64,000 bases of DNA from Paenibacillus aceris. GTDB taxonomy: Bacteria; Bacillota; Bacilli; Paenibacillales; NBRC-103111. The notes beneath the pieces are model-generated. The model was not told the origin of the DNA and made no database searches. It saw only the letters and a program-made list of their open reading frames with translations. Position 1 is the first letter of the stretch, and each line of letters opens with the position of its first letter. The stretch is from positions 62,001-126,000 of the forward strand of contig NZ_JAGGKV010000006.1 in NCBI RefSeq assembly GCF_017874035.1, given 5' to 3'. Below are positions 8,035 through 16,968 of this stretch, piece after piece. The translations under genes were made by a program, and so were the position numbers.

Positions 8035-9369
8035 ATGACCGCTTCAGCAATGAAAAGAACGATCTCATGGAAACAGCTTATCTCCTTTTTTCTCCCCCTC
8101 GGCCTTTCCGCAACGCTTGTTACCCTCTCGCACGTTATCATTAACAGCACACTCGCCCGTGCAGATAACCCTGAAGTCGTCATTGCCAGCTATGCGCTGC
8201 CGCTAAGTTTGTTAGGCTTAACCGAGAAGCCGGTTGTTTTGCTGAGACAAGCTTGTTCAACCCTCGTCAGGGACCGTATTTCCTTCCGAGCTATGGCAGC
8301 GGTTAGTTCTTATGTATTTGCCTGCATTATTCTCATTGGTCTTATTATATGCTACACTCCGGTCGGAGAGTGGGTATTTCTTTATTTCTTTGGCGTTGAA
8401 CGCGAATTATTAGACAGTACACTCAGTGTTTATCGTATTTTGATGTACGTAAGCATTTTTTCCGGGCTGAGGTGTTTATTTCACGGCATTATTATTTTTA
8501 ATATGCGGACAAAATGGTTAACCATCGGGATGGGCGTGCGAATTGTCGCGATGTATTTGTTATCGTTATACTTTATTACAACGGACAATGTCACTAGCGG
8601 ACGGGTTGGCGCCATTATTTTTCTACTTGGCATGGTGATCGAGGCTTTCGTCGCCATCTGGGAAGGAACCAGCTTGCTAAAAAAAGTCATTCCTGAAAAG
8701 GCGCCAGGACACCCCATTGAAACCCAGAAACAAATTTTCAGATTTTATAAGCCGCTGTTGTATTCATCGGTCATTGCCGTCATCATCGGTCCTGCGATTA
8801 ATGCCGTCTTAGGGAAAACAACGCATATACATCTTGCGATATCTTCGTTTGCCATTGCCGGCTCTTTAACGCAGCTGGTTTTAAGTTTTTTCTCTTACAT
8901 ACATCAAATCGTATTGAATTTTTACCGGAAAGACAGGAAAGCGGTCCTCCGGTTCGTCCTTATCCTTAGCTTTATTCCTGGAACACTTATCGCAATTCTC
9001 GCTTATACACCTCTAGGTCCTTGGTTTATGTTCCATGTAATGGGCGTCAATTCTGAGCTTATGCATGCGAGTCTGCATGCTATGCGCATCTTTATGATTA
9101 TGACGTTTGTATTTCCTTGGTTGGATTATATGAACGGGATCATTATGCTCAGAGGGCAAACGAAAATCATGGTTTTCTCGCAATCTGCGAATGCTACGAT
9201 TACGGTAATAACGTTGTTTATCGCCATTTGGACAGTCCCCGGTTGGAACGGGATGATCGGCGCATTAGCGCAATCCATTGGTACGCTGGCTGAACTGTTA
9301 GTTGTGGTTTATGTGCTCAAACGCACGTCCGAAGAGAGGCAGCCAAGCCTATCTTCAATAAATTTGTAG
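8035..9369 (+). CDS. MATE/MOP-superfamily membrane exporter
   Basis: A 444-aa integral membrane protein with about twelve hydrophobic segments in two similar halves (compare ISFFLPLGLSATLVTLSHVI near 15 with the region after FYKPLLYSSVIAVIIGPAIN near 240). This internal repeat and the lack of ATP motifs fit MATE or the related progressive-ankylosis-like transporters, which export drugs or metabolites by ion antiport. AGGAGAG stands eight bases before ATG 8035. It is the first gene of five closely spaced rightward genes, all for membrane export. The substrate is not readable from sequence. Confidence 0.75.
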   Translation: MTASAMKRTISWKQLISFFLPLGLSATLVTLSHVIINSTLARADNPEVVIASYALPLSLLGLTEKPVVLLRQACSTLVRDRISFRAMAAVSSYVFACIILIGLIICYTPVGEWVFLYFFGVERELLDSTLSVYRILMYVSIFSGLRCLFHGIIIFNMRTKWLTIGMGVRIVAMYLLSLYFITTDNVTSGRVGAIIFLLGMVIEAFVAIWEGTSLLKKVIPEKAPGHPIETQKQIFRFYKPLLYSSVIAVIIGPAINAVLGKTTHIHLAISSFAIAGSLTQLVLSFFSYIHQIVLNFYRKDRKAVLRFVLILSFIPGTLIAILAYTPLGPWFMFHVMGVNSELMHASLHAMRIFMIMTFVFPWLDYMNGIIMLRGQTKIMVFSQSANATITVITLFIAIWTVPGWNGMIGALAQSIGTLAELLVVVYVLKRTSEERQPSLSSINL

Positions 9370-9391
9370 GGAAAACGAGTGATAACCAACT

Positions 9392-10570
9392 ATGCGTACG
9401 TCTATTCTTATAAAGTCACAACATACCCTGCTCCGCTTGTTCACTTTTTCCTTTTTTATGACAATGGGCATCGTAGTCACTTTCTTTCCTCTTTACTTTG
9501 ATTACAAAGGGTATTCCAAGCTGCAAATTGGACTGCTCTATGCGATTGGGCCATTAATCGGGATCGCAACAAATTTACTATGGGGCTTTCTGAGCGACCG
9601 TTTTCAAACGGTCAAAAAAATCATGATCTTTCTGATTATCGGTCAGCTCATCACGGCGATCTTCGTTTTTACAGCCGGGTGGTTCTCCCTCTTGTATGTT
9701 TGTTTGGCAATGTTTTTCTTCTTTCAGCAGCCGGTAAACTCGCTCAATGACAGCCAAGTCATGCTAAGCATTCGGGCTAGCGGCAAAAGCTATGCATCCT
9801 TTCGTGTTTGGGGCTCCATCGGGTTCGCAGTTTCAGCCGGCGGATTTGGCTTGCTGCTTAGACATTACGGAACAGGTCTCACGCCGATTCTTTGTCTGTT
9901 CACCATCTCTTGCACACTAGTCCTTGTTTTCTTCTTAAAGGACGCTCGCCAAAGCGGCAAGAAAATGGCTTTCGGCGGCATGCTTAGCATCTTACGTTCC
10001 AAGAAGTTTGTCTGGTTCTTAACTTTAATCATCATCATGTCCGTTTCCCATCGCTTTAATGACGGCTTCCTGGCTCTTTACATGCGGCAGCTCGGCGCTT
10101 CCGATTCACTGATCGGTTACGCCTGGATGGCCTCCGCGCTTAGTGAGATCCCCGTGTTCTTCTTACTTAGCAAGCATGGGCACCGGTTTAAAGAATTGCC
10201 GCTCCTTGCGTTTGCAGGGGTCATTTACGCCCTGCGCTTTTTCATTATGGGTAACATTCATAATCCTGCGTGGGTCATCGGCGTTCAACTGCTGCATAGC
10301 TTAACCTTCGGTGTTTTCCTTATTACGGCCAATCGCTATCTGAGCCAAATTATTCCTGATGAATATCGCTCATCCGGTCAAGCGATTTTTGCTGTAGCTT
10401 GGTCAAGCATCGCTGGATTAATTAGCGGAACATTAGGTGGTTTGATTTATGACGCTGCGGGGGGAAGCACAGTTTACGTCATTGCCGGATGTTTATCGAT
10501 TGTCGCGACGATCGGTTTCTTGGGCACTCATCTATTCCAAAACGATGAACGCTTGCCGAGTCGCAGGTAG
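9392..10570 (+). CDS. MFS transporter
   Basis: A 392-aa twelve-helix major facilitator protein. The canonical MFS loop GFLSDRFQTVKK follows helix 2, and the signature RVWGSIGFAVSAGG lies near residue 130. It is clearly paralogous to the truncated gene at 1-738, sharing blocks such as RVWGSIGF and HRFNDGFLALYMRQLGA. The group includes 3-phenylpropionate and nucleoside permeases, but many members are unassigned. It starts 23 bases after the MATE gene. The ribosome site upstream of ATG 9392 is weak, suggesting coupling to the previous gene. Confidence 0.82.
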   Translation: MRTSILIKSQHTLLRLFTFSFFMTMGIVVTFFPLYFDYKGYSKLQIGLLYAIGPLIGIATNLLWGFLSDRFQTVKKIMIFLIIGQLITAIFVFTAGWFSLLYVCLAMFFFFQQPVNSLNDSQVMLSIRASGKSYASFRVWGSIGFAVSAGGFGLLLRHYGTGLTPILCLFTISCTLVLVFFLKDARQSGKKMAFGGMLSILRSKKFVWFLTLIIIMSVSHRFNDGFLALYMRQLGASDSLIGYAWMASALSEIPVFFLLSKHGHRFKELPLLAFAGVIYALRFFIMGNIHNPAWVIGVQLLHSLTFGVFLITANRYLSQIIPDEYRSSGQAIFAVAWSSIAGLISGTLGGLIYDAAGGSTVYVIAGCLSIVATIGFLGTHLFQNDERLPSRR

Positions 10571-10594
10571 TTTTAAAATGAAGGGAATGATTTC

Positions 10595-11287
10595 GTGTTA
10601 GCCATTGAACGGTTATCTCACAGTTTCCGCACAGGGCAAGAGGATACTCCCGTTCTGCATGAACTTAGCTTCCGGGTAGAGCAAGGCGAAATGGTCGCTC
10701 TGCTCGGCAGTTCAGGCTCCGGGAAGTCAACACTGTTAAATTTAATGGCAGGCTTAATGAAGCCTACCCGAGGTTCTATTAACATCGCTGGACAAGCTAT
10801 TGAGAAAATGAGCGAAAACCGCTTGGCGGAATTTCGAAGGACACACATCGGCTTCATTTTCCAATCTTATGAATTAATACCACATTTAACCGTTCGGGAG
10901 AACGTAGAATTGCCACTCGTCTTCCAAAGCGTTGCCGGCCCAGAACGTAAGCAGAGGGCTATGACGCTCTTGCAACAAGTCGGTATCGGTGATAAGTCCG
11001 ATCTATTTCCCTCACAGCTTTCCGGAGGACAACAGCAGCGTGTCAGTATTGCCCGCTCCCTCATTACGAAACCAACCATCGTCTTTGCCGACGAACCCAC
11101 AGGTAATCTCGATACGAAGACAGAAGCCGAAATTATCGATTTACTCATTGATTTGAATCAAAATTCAGGTATTACCTTCGTTATCGTTACGCATGAGCAC
11201 GAGGTGGCGCGCCGGACTCAGCGGATTTTACAGCTGCGCGACGGATACTTGCTGGAAGGAAACGCGCAGGAAGGTGAGGCGGGATGA
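10595..11287 (+). CDS. ABC transporter ATP-binding protein (MacB/LolD type)
   Basis: A 230-aa ABC ATPase with Walker [10 protein letters not shown] (near residue 38), Q-loop [21 protein letters not shown] typical of the MacB/LolD/FtsE branch, signature [15 protein letters not shown] (near 140) and Walker [13 protein letters not shown]. It should power the FtsX-type permease encoded next, whose ATG overlaps its stop codon by four bases. The start is GTG 10595, preceded by AAGGGA; no better ATG exists in the frame. Together with the permease and the HlyD-like adaptor it forms a complete MacAB-style exporter. Confidence 0.93.
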   Translation: MLAIERLSHSFRTGQEDTPVLHELSFRVEQGEMVALLGSSGSGKSTLLNLMAGLMKPTRGSINIAGQAIEKMSENRLAEFRRTHIGFIFQSYELIPHLTVRENVELPLVFQSVAGPERKQRAMTLLQQVGIGDKSDLFPSQLSGGQQQRVSIARSLITKPTIVFADEPTGNLDTKTEAEIIDLLIDLNQNSGITFVIVTHEHEVARRTQRILQLRDGYLLEGNAQEGEAG

Positions 11288-12633
11288 AGTTTAAGGATTA
11301 CGTTCGCCTAGGTTGGGACCAGCTGCAGCGGCGCAAGGTTGTGACCGCGCTGTGTACCGTAGGGATTGCCATCGGTTCCGCTTCCATCATGGTTGCGCTC
11401 GGCTTCGGTGAATCGATTCAACATTACAGCCAGAAACAAATGAGCTTCTATCTCAAAACGGATGAAATTACGATCTCTGATCAAAGCGGCGACCCAAACT
11501 CCCCGTCTAAACTGACACCAAGCAAACTCGAACTCATTCGTACTTTCCCTCATGTGAAATCCGTCGCTAGTTTTCAAGATTTGGGTCAGTTCAACTTCAC
11601 CGTCGACGACGGTAAACAAAGCTATCTCCATCTAATTGCTACCGAGCTGAGTACACTAGAGGATTTCGACTCCAAGTTCCAGCAGGGCGGGGCAAGCAAT
11701 CAGGACAATCATATTGTACTTAACTACGGCACTACCCTTGGCGTATTGGATTCGAAGACACTAGAAATTCGCAATAAGCTGATGCAGCAAAACCCTAGCA
11801 AAGAACAGGCCGAAACGTACCGGCAAATGGGAGCAATTCCTTATCCGCTTTATCAAAAGCAATTGCTGCTGAAAGCGAATAATTCCCAAGAGCAGCCTGT
11901 GGGAAGTTCCGGTGCAAGTATCGCCGAGCCCAGAGAGGTGACGCTTCGCGTTACTGGCATTCTCAAGAAGCCCGATGGACTACCGGACTCAATGCTGCAA
12001 GGTAACAAAACCGCTTATGTCTCACCGCAAACCGGCCTAAAAATACTGGAGGCCCTCAACAAATCTGCTGCTAACGGGCAAGTTCAATATTCCGAAGTGA
12101 AAGTCAAAATAGATAGCAGCACGAATGTGAAGCAAGTTGATGAGTGGATTAAGAAACTCCAGCTAACCACACAAACCAATTTATACCAAGAGGATCGAAT
12201 GAAAGGTGAATTCGTTATCGTTCGTTTACTGCTTACAGGGGTCGGGCTTTTTGTGCTTTTCGTTGCTTCGATTTCCATTGTTGTTGCTATGACGATGTCC
12301 ACCCATCAACGACGCAGGCAGATTGGCATCATGAAAGTGTTAGGAGCGAATTTAAAACAGATCCGCAACATGTTTATTGTGGAGTCTTCACTATTAGGCC
12401 TGCTTGGCGGCCTTGTAGGCATCATGCTCTCCTATTGGGTTATTTGGGGGATCAATCTAATTATTATCCGTTTCGGTTCTAATTCGGGAGAGCCGGCTGA
12501 AATATTATTCATTTCCCTATGGATTCTTCCTGTCGGTATGTTTTTCGCTATTATGACCGGCGTCCTCTCGGGGCTGTACCCCGCCATTAAAGCATCACGT
12601 ACCGATGCATTGACTGCAATTAAACGAGAATAG
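11284..12633 (+). CDS. ABC transporter permease (MacB/FtsX type)
   Basis: A 449-aa protein with the MacB-like plan: one N-terminal membrane helix (about residues 18-40), a large extracellular domain of roughly 270 residues, then three C-terminal helices of the FtsX domain from about residue 315. The C terminus GLYPAIKASRTDALTAIKRE is diagnostic of this family. Its start codon overlaps the stop of the ATPase gene (ATGA), and the adaptor gene begins 13 bases after its stop. The complex probably expels a peptide, lipid or drug across the single membrane. The cargo is unknown. Confidence 0.92.
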   Translation: MKFKDYVRLGWDQLQRRKVVTALCTVGIAIGSASIMVALGFGESIQHYSQKQMSFYLKTDEITISDQSGDPNSPSKLTPSKLELIRTFPHVKSVASFQDLGQFNFTVDDGKQSYLHLIATELSTLEDFDSKFQQGGASNQDNHIVLNYGTTLGVLDSKTLEIRNKLMQQNPSKEQAETYRQMGAIPYPLYQKQLLLKANNSQEQPVGSSGASIAEPREVTLRVTGILKKPDGLPDSMLQGNKTAYVSPQTGLKILEALNKSAANGQVQYSEVKVKIDSSTNVKQVDEWIKKLQLTTQTNLYQEDRMKGEFVIVRLLLTGVGLFVLFVASISIVVAMTMSTHQRRRQIGIMKVLGANLKQIRNMFIVESSLLGLLGGLVGIMLSYWVIWGINLIIIRFGSNSGEPAEILFISLWILPVGMFFAIMTGVLSGLYPAIKASRTDALTAIKRE

Positions 12634-12646
12634 GAGTTTGCCTAGC

Positions 12647-13750
12647 ATGAGGAAAAAGAAAACCTGGATACTACTCTTAACGGCCATTATTGTCTGCGGT
12701 ATTAGCAGCTTTTTATACATATCCAGCCACCCCCAAGCAATGAAGGGAACAAAGACAGACACTGCTTCAGCTCCCAGCGCCTTGCAATTTAAAGTGACGA
12801 AAGAGGATCTGGTTAACAGTGTTGAAGTAAAAGGAAAGTCATCCTACGAAAAGGAAACACGTGTCTACGCGCCATTTGGCGGTGAAATAAAAACCTGGCA
12901 GATTACGGACGGAGCTCAGGTGAAAAAGGGCCAGCTGCTATTCGAGCTTGATGCCACACCGCTGAAAACTGAAATCGCCTCCCTCCAATCGAATCTGAAG
13001 AAGCAAAAGCTGGAAGCCGATCTTGCTAAGTTCAAAGCAGCAGGTCCTGAAGGAGAAACAACCAACATACCTGCGGGCGCCGTCAGTGAAGATGATGCCC
13101 GATCACGTTTTGCCTCTTCCGAAGGACGTAAAATTCAGGAACAGTTGAATCAGGTAAATGACGAATCCATTCAATTGCAGCTCGCGAAGAAGCAAGAGAA
13201 AGTAGAACAGGCAGCCTTCGCTGCTCCCGATGACGGCATCTTCTTATTCGAGGATTCCTCCAAAATCCCAAAATCTGTTGAGGAAAGCGCGCGGATCGGG
13301 AAAATTGTGGATCTAACGAAATTGCAGTTAGTTTGTACTGTCGGTGAGTTCGATGTATTTCGGATTAAGCCGGGCATGTCTGTCCAAGTAAAGGTTGAAG
13401 CTTTAAAGCAGAAAAAACTGCAGGGCAAAGTTGAAAAAGTATCCAAATTTGCTAAAGCTGGTACCGATCAAGGCTCGGCTTCCGCGCAGTTCGAAGTTAC
13501 TATTTCATTGGAACCGGATGAACAGCTAATTGCAGGACTCAGTCTTTCAGGTACAATCGAGACGGAGAAGAAAAACGGAGCAACCGTCGTCCCCACGTTA
13601 GCCGTGATGCATGAGAAAGACGTCTACTACGTCATGCTCCAGACGTCACAAGGCGCAGAACGCCGTGAAATTGAGATCGGAATGGAAACGCCGGAGAAAA
13701 CGGAGGTCATCAAAGGTCTCCAAGAAGGGGATACGGTTGTGCTGCAGTGA
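12647..13750 (+). CDS. HlyD/MacA-type efflux adaptor protein
   Basis: A 367-aa protein with an N-terminal membrane anchor (residues 1-25), then the biotinyl-lipoyl-like half VYAPFGGEIKTWQITDGAQV, a coiled-coil hairpin of about 90 residues (SLQSNLKKQKLEADLAKF to QLQLAKKQEKVEQAAF), the returning lipoyl half FAAPDDGIFLFED, and a beta-barrel with KPGMSVQVKVEALKQKKLQG. The C-terminal region resembles the membrane-proximal domain. This is the MacA/HlyD fold that couples to MacB-type permeases. ATG 12647 is chosen because GGAG lies ten bases before it; the in-frame TTG at 12638 has no usable spacing. Last gene of the export cluster. Confidence 0.9.
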   Translation: MRKKKTWILLLTAIIVCGISSFLYISSHPQAMKGTKTDTASAPSALQFKVTKEDLVNSVEVKGKSSYEKETRVYAPFGGEIKTWQITDGAQVKKGQLLFELDATPLKTEIASLQSNLKKQKLEADLAKFKAAGPEGETTNIPAGAVSEDDARSRFASSEGRKIQEQLNQVNDESIQLQLAKKQEKVEQAAFAAPDDGIFLFEDSSKIPKSVEESARIGKIVDLTKLQLVCTVGEFDVFRIKPGMSVQVKVEALKQKKLQGKVEKVSKFAKAGTDQGSASAQFEVTISLEPDEQLIAGLSLSGTIETEKKNGATVVPTLAVMHEKDVYYVMLQTSQGAERREIEIGMETPEKTEVIKGLQEGDTVVLQ

Positions 13751-13765
13751 CAACTGTTTTATACT
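13737..13765 (+). promoter_or_regulatory. Candidate promoter of the nitroreductase gene
   Basis: TTGTGC (13737-13742), 17 bases, TATACT (13760-13765). The -35 box overlaps the end of the adaptor gene. The match is moderate at -35 and good at -10. Confidence 0.4.
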
Positions 13766-13830
13766 ATAGTCTTAGTATCAAGTAATAATGATGACGAAAA
13801 TGAAGCAGCAAAGGCAGGTAATCGTTTTTT

Positions 13831-14478
13831 ATGAATTATGAGGATTTCAAGTCCATTGTACTGGAACGCCGCAGCGTTCGAAATTTTACTGAGCAGGAAG
13901 TCGCGACAGAAGACATTCGAGAAATCATCGATTGCGCCCGTTATGCGCCAAGCGATACGAATTCCCAAACGTGGAAGTTTATTGCGATACGAAATACAGA
14001 GAAGATTAAACATATTGAACAATTGACATGGGAACAGCTTCACCTCAGAGCCGCAGCTGCCGAGGATAAAGGTCTCTCCCGGGAAGCACGCCTATTGGTG
14101 AAATCTTTTGGACCTTATGCCACAGCATTTTCAGATGCTCCTGTGCTGATCATCTGTTTAGCGACGCCATACGAGTCCAAATTCCGCGATCGTATTTTTG
14201 ATCCGATTGAGCTTGTTGAAGATGCGGTCTGGGCCGAAGAAGGAATCAAGAGTTCCTGCTTAGCCTCCCAGAATCTGATGCTTGCCGCGCATGCCAGAGG
14301 TCTCGCAACTTGCCCAATGACAGGACCTGTCCTGCTGGCTCAAGACCAAATTCGCGCGTATCTGGACATTCCGGAAGAATGTCAGATTAATATGGTTATC
14401 GCCCTCGGTCATCCGAAGGATCGCCCGGGTAAATTAGCACGTAAAGAAATCGATGAGATTCTTCAAATTATCGATTAA
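13831..14478 (+). CDS. Nitroreductase family protein (FMN-dependent)
   Basis: The 215-aa protein starts with the family signature ERRSVRNFTEQEV (residues 10-22), which contains the FMN-phosphate-binding Arg/Ser cluster, then ARYAPSDTNSQTWKFIAIRN near 36. The late block LMLAAHARGLATCPMTGPV (near 150) and the closing VIALGHPKDRPGK are also typical. Members reduce nitro compounds, quinones, flavins or dehalogenate substrates using NAD(P)H. The specific reaction is not readable. It has its own candidate promoter and a terminator, so it is probably monocistronic. Confidence 0.9.
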   Translation: MNYEDFKSIVLERRSVRNFTEQEVATEDIREIIDCARYAPSDTNSQTWKFIAIRNTEKIKHIEQLTWEQLHLRAAAAEDKGLSREARLLVKSFGPYATAFSDAPVLIICLATPYESKFRDRIFDPIELVEDAVWAEEGIKSSCLASQNLMLAAHARGLATCPMTGPVLLAQDQIRAYLDIPEECQINMVIALGHPKDRPGKLARKEIDEILQIID

Positions 14479-14484
14479 AAGATA

Positions 14485-14520
14485 AAAGGAGCTGCCGCAA
14501 TTCGCGGACAGCTCCTTTTT
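14485..14520 (+). terminator. Intrinsic terminator after the nitroreductase gene
   Basis: AAAGGAGCTGCCGC and GCGGACAGCTCC form a near-perfect stem with loop AATT, followed by TTTTT. Confidence 0.88.
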
Positions 14521-14624
14521 CCATATTGAACGAGTACTTTCCACCGCGGCTTGCGATCCCCATTTTAAATTTAACCGCATATTCCATGCCTTGCTCACCA
14601 TGGCAAAATTATCATTTTAAACAT

Positions 14625-14636
14625 TATAACGTTATA
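14625..14636. promoter_or_regulatory. Upstream palindromic operator of the dga-like operon
   Basis: The perfect 12-bp palindrome TATAACGTTATA, within the longer AACATTATAACGTTATATT, lies just upstream of the candidate promoter. An identical copy is centred 46 bp downstream. These are likely binding sites for the GntR-family regulator encoded in the operon (18745-19458). Confidence 0.65.
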
Positions 14637-14665
14637 TTTACTTGGACGATCCGATATGCTATTCT
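14637..14665 (+). promoter_or_regulatory. Candidate promoter of the dga-like operon
   Basis: TTTACT (14637-14642), 17 bases, TATTCT (14660-14665). It lies between the two palindromes, so a repressor bound at both could block it by occupancy or looping. Confidence 0.45.
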
Positions 14666-14670
14666 AACAT

Positions 14671-14682
14671 TATAACGTTATA
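14671..14682. promoter_or_regulatory. Downstream palindromic operator of the dga-like operon
   Basis: Second copy of TATAACGTTATA, again inside AACATTATAACGTTATATT. It sits over the expected transcription start. Confidence 0.65.
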
Positions 14683-14743
14683 TTCAATTAAATTATTTAC
14701 AACCTTCTCCTACATATAAGGAGAACTTCCAAGGAAGACTTAG

Positions 14744-14757
14744 TGAAAGCGTTAATA
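14744..14757 (+). promoter_or_regulatory. Putative CcpA catabolite-response element
   Basis: TGAAAGCGTTAATA matches 13 of 14 positions of the consensus TGWAANCGNTNWCA. It lies between the promoter and the first gene of a sugar-acid operon, where CcpA commonly acts as a roadblock. Confidence 0.6.
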
Positions 14758-14785
14758 ATTCGAGTTATGGAAAAAGGTGACATGC

Positions 14786-15886
14786 ATGCAAGAGCGATTC
14801 GTCCTACACAATGTAAAGCATGTAAGCGGAGAATTTCTCGATATTGTAATCGAAGATGGAAAAATTGCTGAATTGACAAGTCCCGGTCAGGGACAAGGAA
14901 AGCAGATTGTTGACTTCTCGGGTGCCTATGTTTCGAGCGGCTGGATCGATATGCATGTTCATGCATTTCCTGCATTCGATCCTTATGGGGATGAAATCGA
15001 TGAGATTGGCATCAAACAAGGTGTCACCACGATTATTGATGCCGGAAGCTGCGGAGCTGACCGTATTGCGGAGTTAGCTGAAAGCAGAAAGCATGCTAGA
15101 ACGAACTTATTCGCTTTTTTAAACATTTCACGCATTGGGTTGCAAAGGATCGATGAATTATCCGATATGTCCTGGATTAATCACGAGAAGGTTGTTGAAG
15201 CTGCACGAACATATAAAGACTTCATCGTCGGTTTAAAAGCAAGAATCAGCAAAAGTGTTGTTCGCGATTCCGGCATTGAGCCTTTGCGTGCTGCGCGAGC
15301 ACTTTCGAATGCGACCTCACTTCCCTTGATGGTCCATATCGGTTCAGGACCGCCGAGCATTGAAGAAGTCATTTCTCTTTTAGAAAAGAAAGACATCATT
15401 ACGCATTATTTGAACGGGAAAGCGAATAACCTTTTTGATGAAGACGGCAAGCCTTTGCAGGTACTTACAGAAGCGATAGCAAGAGGCGTACATCTGGATG
15501 TTGGTCACGGCACGGCAAGCTTTTCTTTCAAAGTTGCGGAAGCCGCGAAAAAGCATCATATCGGTTTGGATACAATCTCGACAGACATTTACCGCGGGAA
15601 TCGCTTGAAGGGACCTGTATTTAGTATGTCCAACATATTGACGAAATTTCTGTACTTGGGCTATTCGCTTCAAGAGGTCATTGATGCGGTTACCTCCCAT
15701 GCTGCAAGTTGGCTGAACAAGCCGGAATTGGGTCGAATCCAAGTTGGTGATACGGCCAACCTTACGCTTTTTACCGTTCAGAATGAGGAGATTGTGCTCA
15801 TTGACTCCGAAGGGGACCAACGTACGGCAGATCAAACAATTCAACCTAAAGGAGTAGTTGTGAATGGCGCTCTCATTAAATGCTAA
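14786..15886 (+). CDS. Amidohydrolase/deacetylase-family metallohydrolase
   Basis: A 366-aa amidohydrolase-superfamily enzyme. Metal-site motifs are visible: HVH in GWIDMHVHAFPAFD (near residue 57), the probable carboxylated Lys in IVGLKARISKSVV (near 150), His in LMVHIGSGPPS (near 183) and HYLNGKANN (near 206), and the catalytic Asp in ISTDIYRG (near 270). This subgroup is found next to DgaE/DgaF genes and is annotated as an N-acyl-amino-sugar-acid deacetylase or dihydroorotase-like protein; the true substrate is unproven. ATG 14786 is preceded by AAAGGTGAC. It is the first gene of the operon and its end overlaps dgaE-like by 23 bases. Confidence 0.85.
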   Translation: MQERFVLHNVKHVSGEFLDIVIEDGKIAELTSPGQGQGKQIVDFSGAYVSSGWIDMHVHAFPAFDPYGDEIDEIGIKQGVTTIIDAGSCGADRIAELAESRKHARTNLFAFLNISRIGLQRIDELSDMSWINHEKVVEAARTYKDFIVGLKARISKSVVRDSGIEPLRAARALSNATSLPLMVHIGSGPPSIEEVISLLEKKDIITHYLNGKANNLFDEDGKPLQVLTEAIARGVHLDVGHGTASFSFKVAEAAKKHHIGLDTISTDIYRGNRLKGPVFSMSNILTKFLYLGYSLQEVIDAVTSHAASWLNKPELGRIQVGDTANLTLFTVQNEEIVLIDSEGDQRTADQTIQPKGVVVNGALIKC

Positions 15887-16967
15887 ATACGGCCTTAAAC
15901 GGGTTATCAATGCAAGTGGACGCATGAGCATTCTAGGTGTATCCGCTCCGACCGATACCGTTATGGAAGCCATGAAACATGGCGGTCAAAATTACGTTGA
16001 GATCGCGGATCTCGTCGATAAAGCCGGCGACTATATGGCAAAAATTCTTGGCTCCGAAGCCGCCGTTGTCGTCAACTCCGCCTCAAGCGGAATCGCTCTC
16101 TCTGTCGCGGCAGTCGTAACGCAAGGGAATCGCCGGATGAGCGAACGATTGCATCAGGACCCGATTGCCAAGCGTGAAATCATCATTCTCAAAGGCCACA
16201 ACGTCCAGTACGGAGCTCCCGTGGAAACTATGGTTTACCTTGGAGGCGGCAAGCTCATCGAAGTTGGCTACGCGAATGAAGGAAAAGCTGAACATATCGA
16301 AGATGCAATTACCGAAAATACAGCCGCAATTCTCTATGTCAAATCCCATCATGCCGTCCAAAAGAACATGATCTCCGTTGAGGAAGCATGGGAGATCGCT
16401 CAACGTAATAACGTGCCGCTTATCGTGGATGCTGCAGCGGAAGAAGACATTCAAAAGTATGTGAAAGTTTCGGATCTAGCTATTTACAGCGGATCAAAAG
16501 CGATTGAAGGCCCTACTTCAGGTATTGTCGGCGGCAAACGCACTTATATCGAATGGCTTAAAGTCCAACTGCATGGTATAGGCCGGAGTATGAAAGTCGG
16601 AAAAGAAACCACGTTCGGCTTGCTTCAAGCATTGGATGAATATGGTGTCAAAGAAGACAAAAGCGAGCAAGAAAAAGCTGCTTTACAGGTGCTAATGCCG
16701 CTGAGCGAACTAAAGGGCATTAAAGTAACGATTGTACAGGACGAAGCCGGCCGTGCCATTTTCCGCGGGCGCATTCAAATTGATCCAGAGCAAACCGGGA
16801 CGACGGCTAAAGAAGTCGTAAACGGGCTCCGCGAAGGTGAAATCGCCATTTATACACGCGATTACGGCGTGAGACAAGGCTATTTTGATATCGATCCACG
16901 TCCGCTTCAAGGCGATGATATTGAGGTTATCGCTGCTCAAATACGTAAACTTGCAGGAGGTCAATAA
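15864..16967 (+). CDS. DgaE-like PLP-dependent ammonia-lyase (SelA fold)
   Basis: A 367-aa protein of the SelA-like aminotransferase fold. The PLP lysine is probably in YSGSKAIEGPTSG (near residue 212), with the preceding Asp in PLIVDAAAEEDIQ near 190. In Salmonella DgaE, with DgaF, converts D-glucosaminate 6-phosphate to 2-keto-3-deoxygluconate 6-phosphate and then pyruvate plus glyceraldehyde 3-phosphate. Here it stands between a deacetylase-like gene and a DgaF-like gene one base downstream, so the same dehydration-deamination is likely on a related amino-sugar acid. AAAGGAG lies nine bases before the ATG. The exact substrate is inferred. Confidence 0.85.
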   Translation: MALSLNAKYGLKRVINASGRMSILGVSAPTDTVMEAMKHGGQNYVEIADLVDKAGDYMAKILGSEAAVVVNSASSGIALSVAAVVTQGNRRMSERLHQDPIAKREIIILKGHNVQYGAPVETMVYLGGGKLIEVGYANEGKAEHIEDAITENTAAILYVKSHHAVQKNMISVEEAWEIAQRNNVPLIVDAAAEEDIQKYVKVSDLAIYSGSKAIEGPTSGIVGGKRTYIEWLKVQLHGIGRSMKVGKETTFGLLQALDEYGVKEDKSEQEKAALQVLMPLSELKGIKVTIVQDEAGRAIFRGRIQIDPEQTGTTAKEVVNGLREGEIAIYTRDYGVRQGYFDIDPRPLQGDDIEVIAAQIRKLAGGQ

Positions 16968-16968
16968 C

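Noticed and set aside
15380..15973. Leftward 197-codon frame across the amidohydrolase/DgaE junction
   Set aside because: It crosses two coupled genes on the other strand, has no ribosome site, and its translation lacks any protein-like motif.
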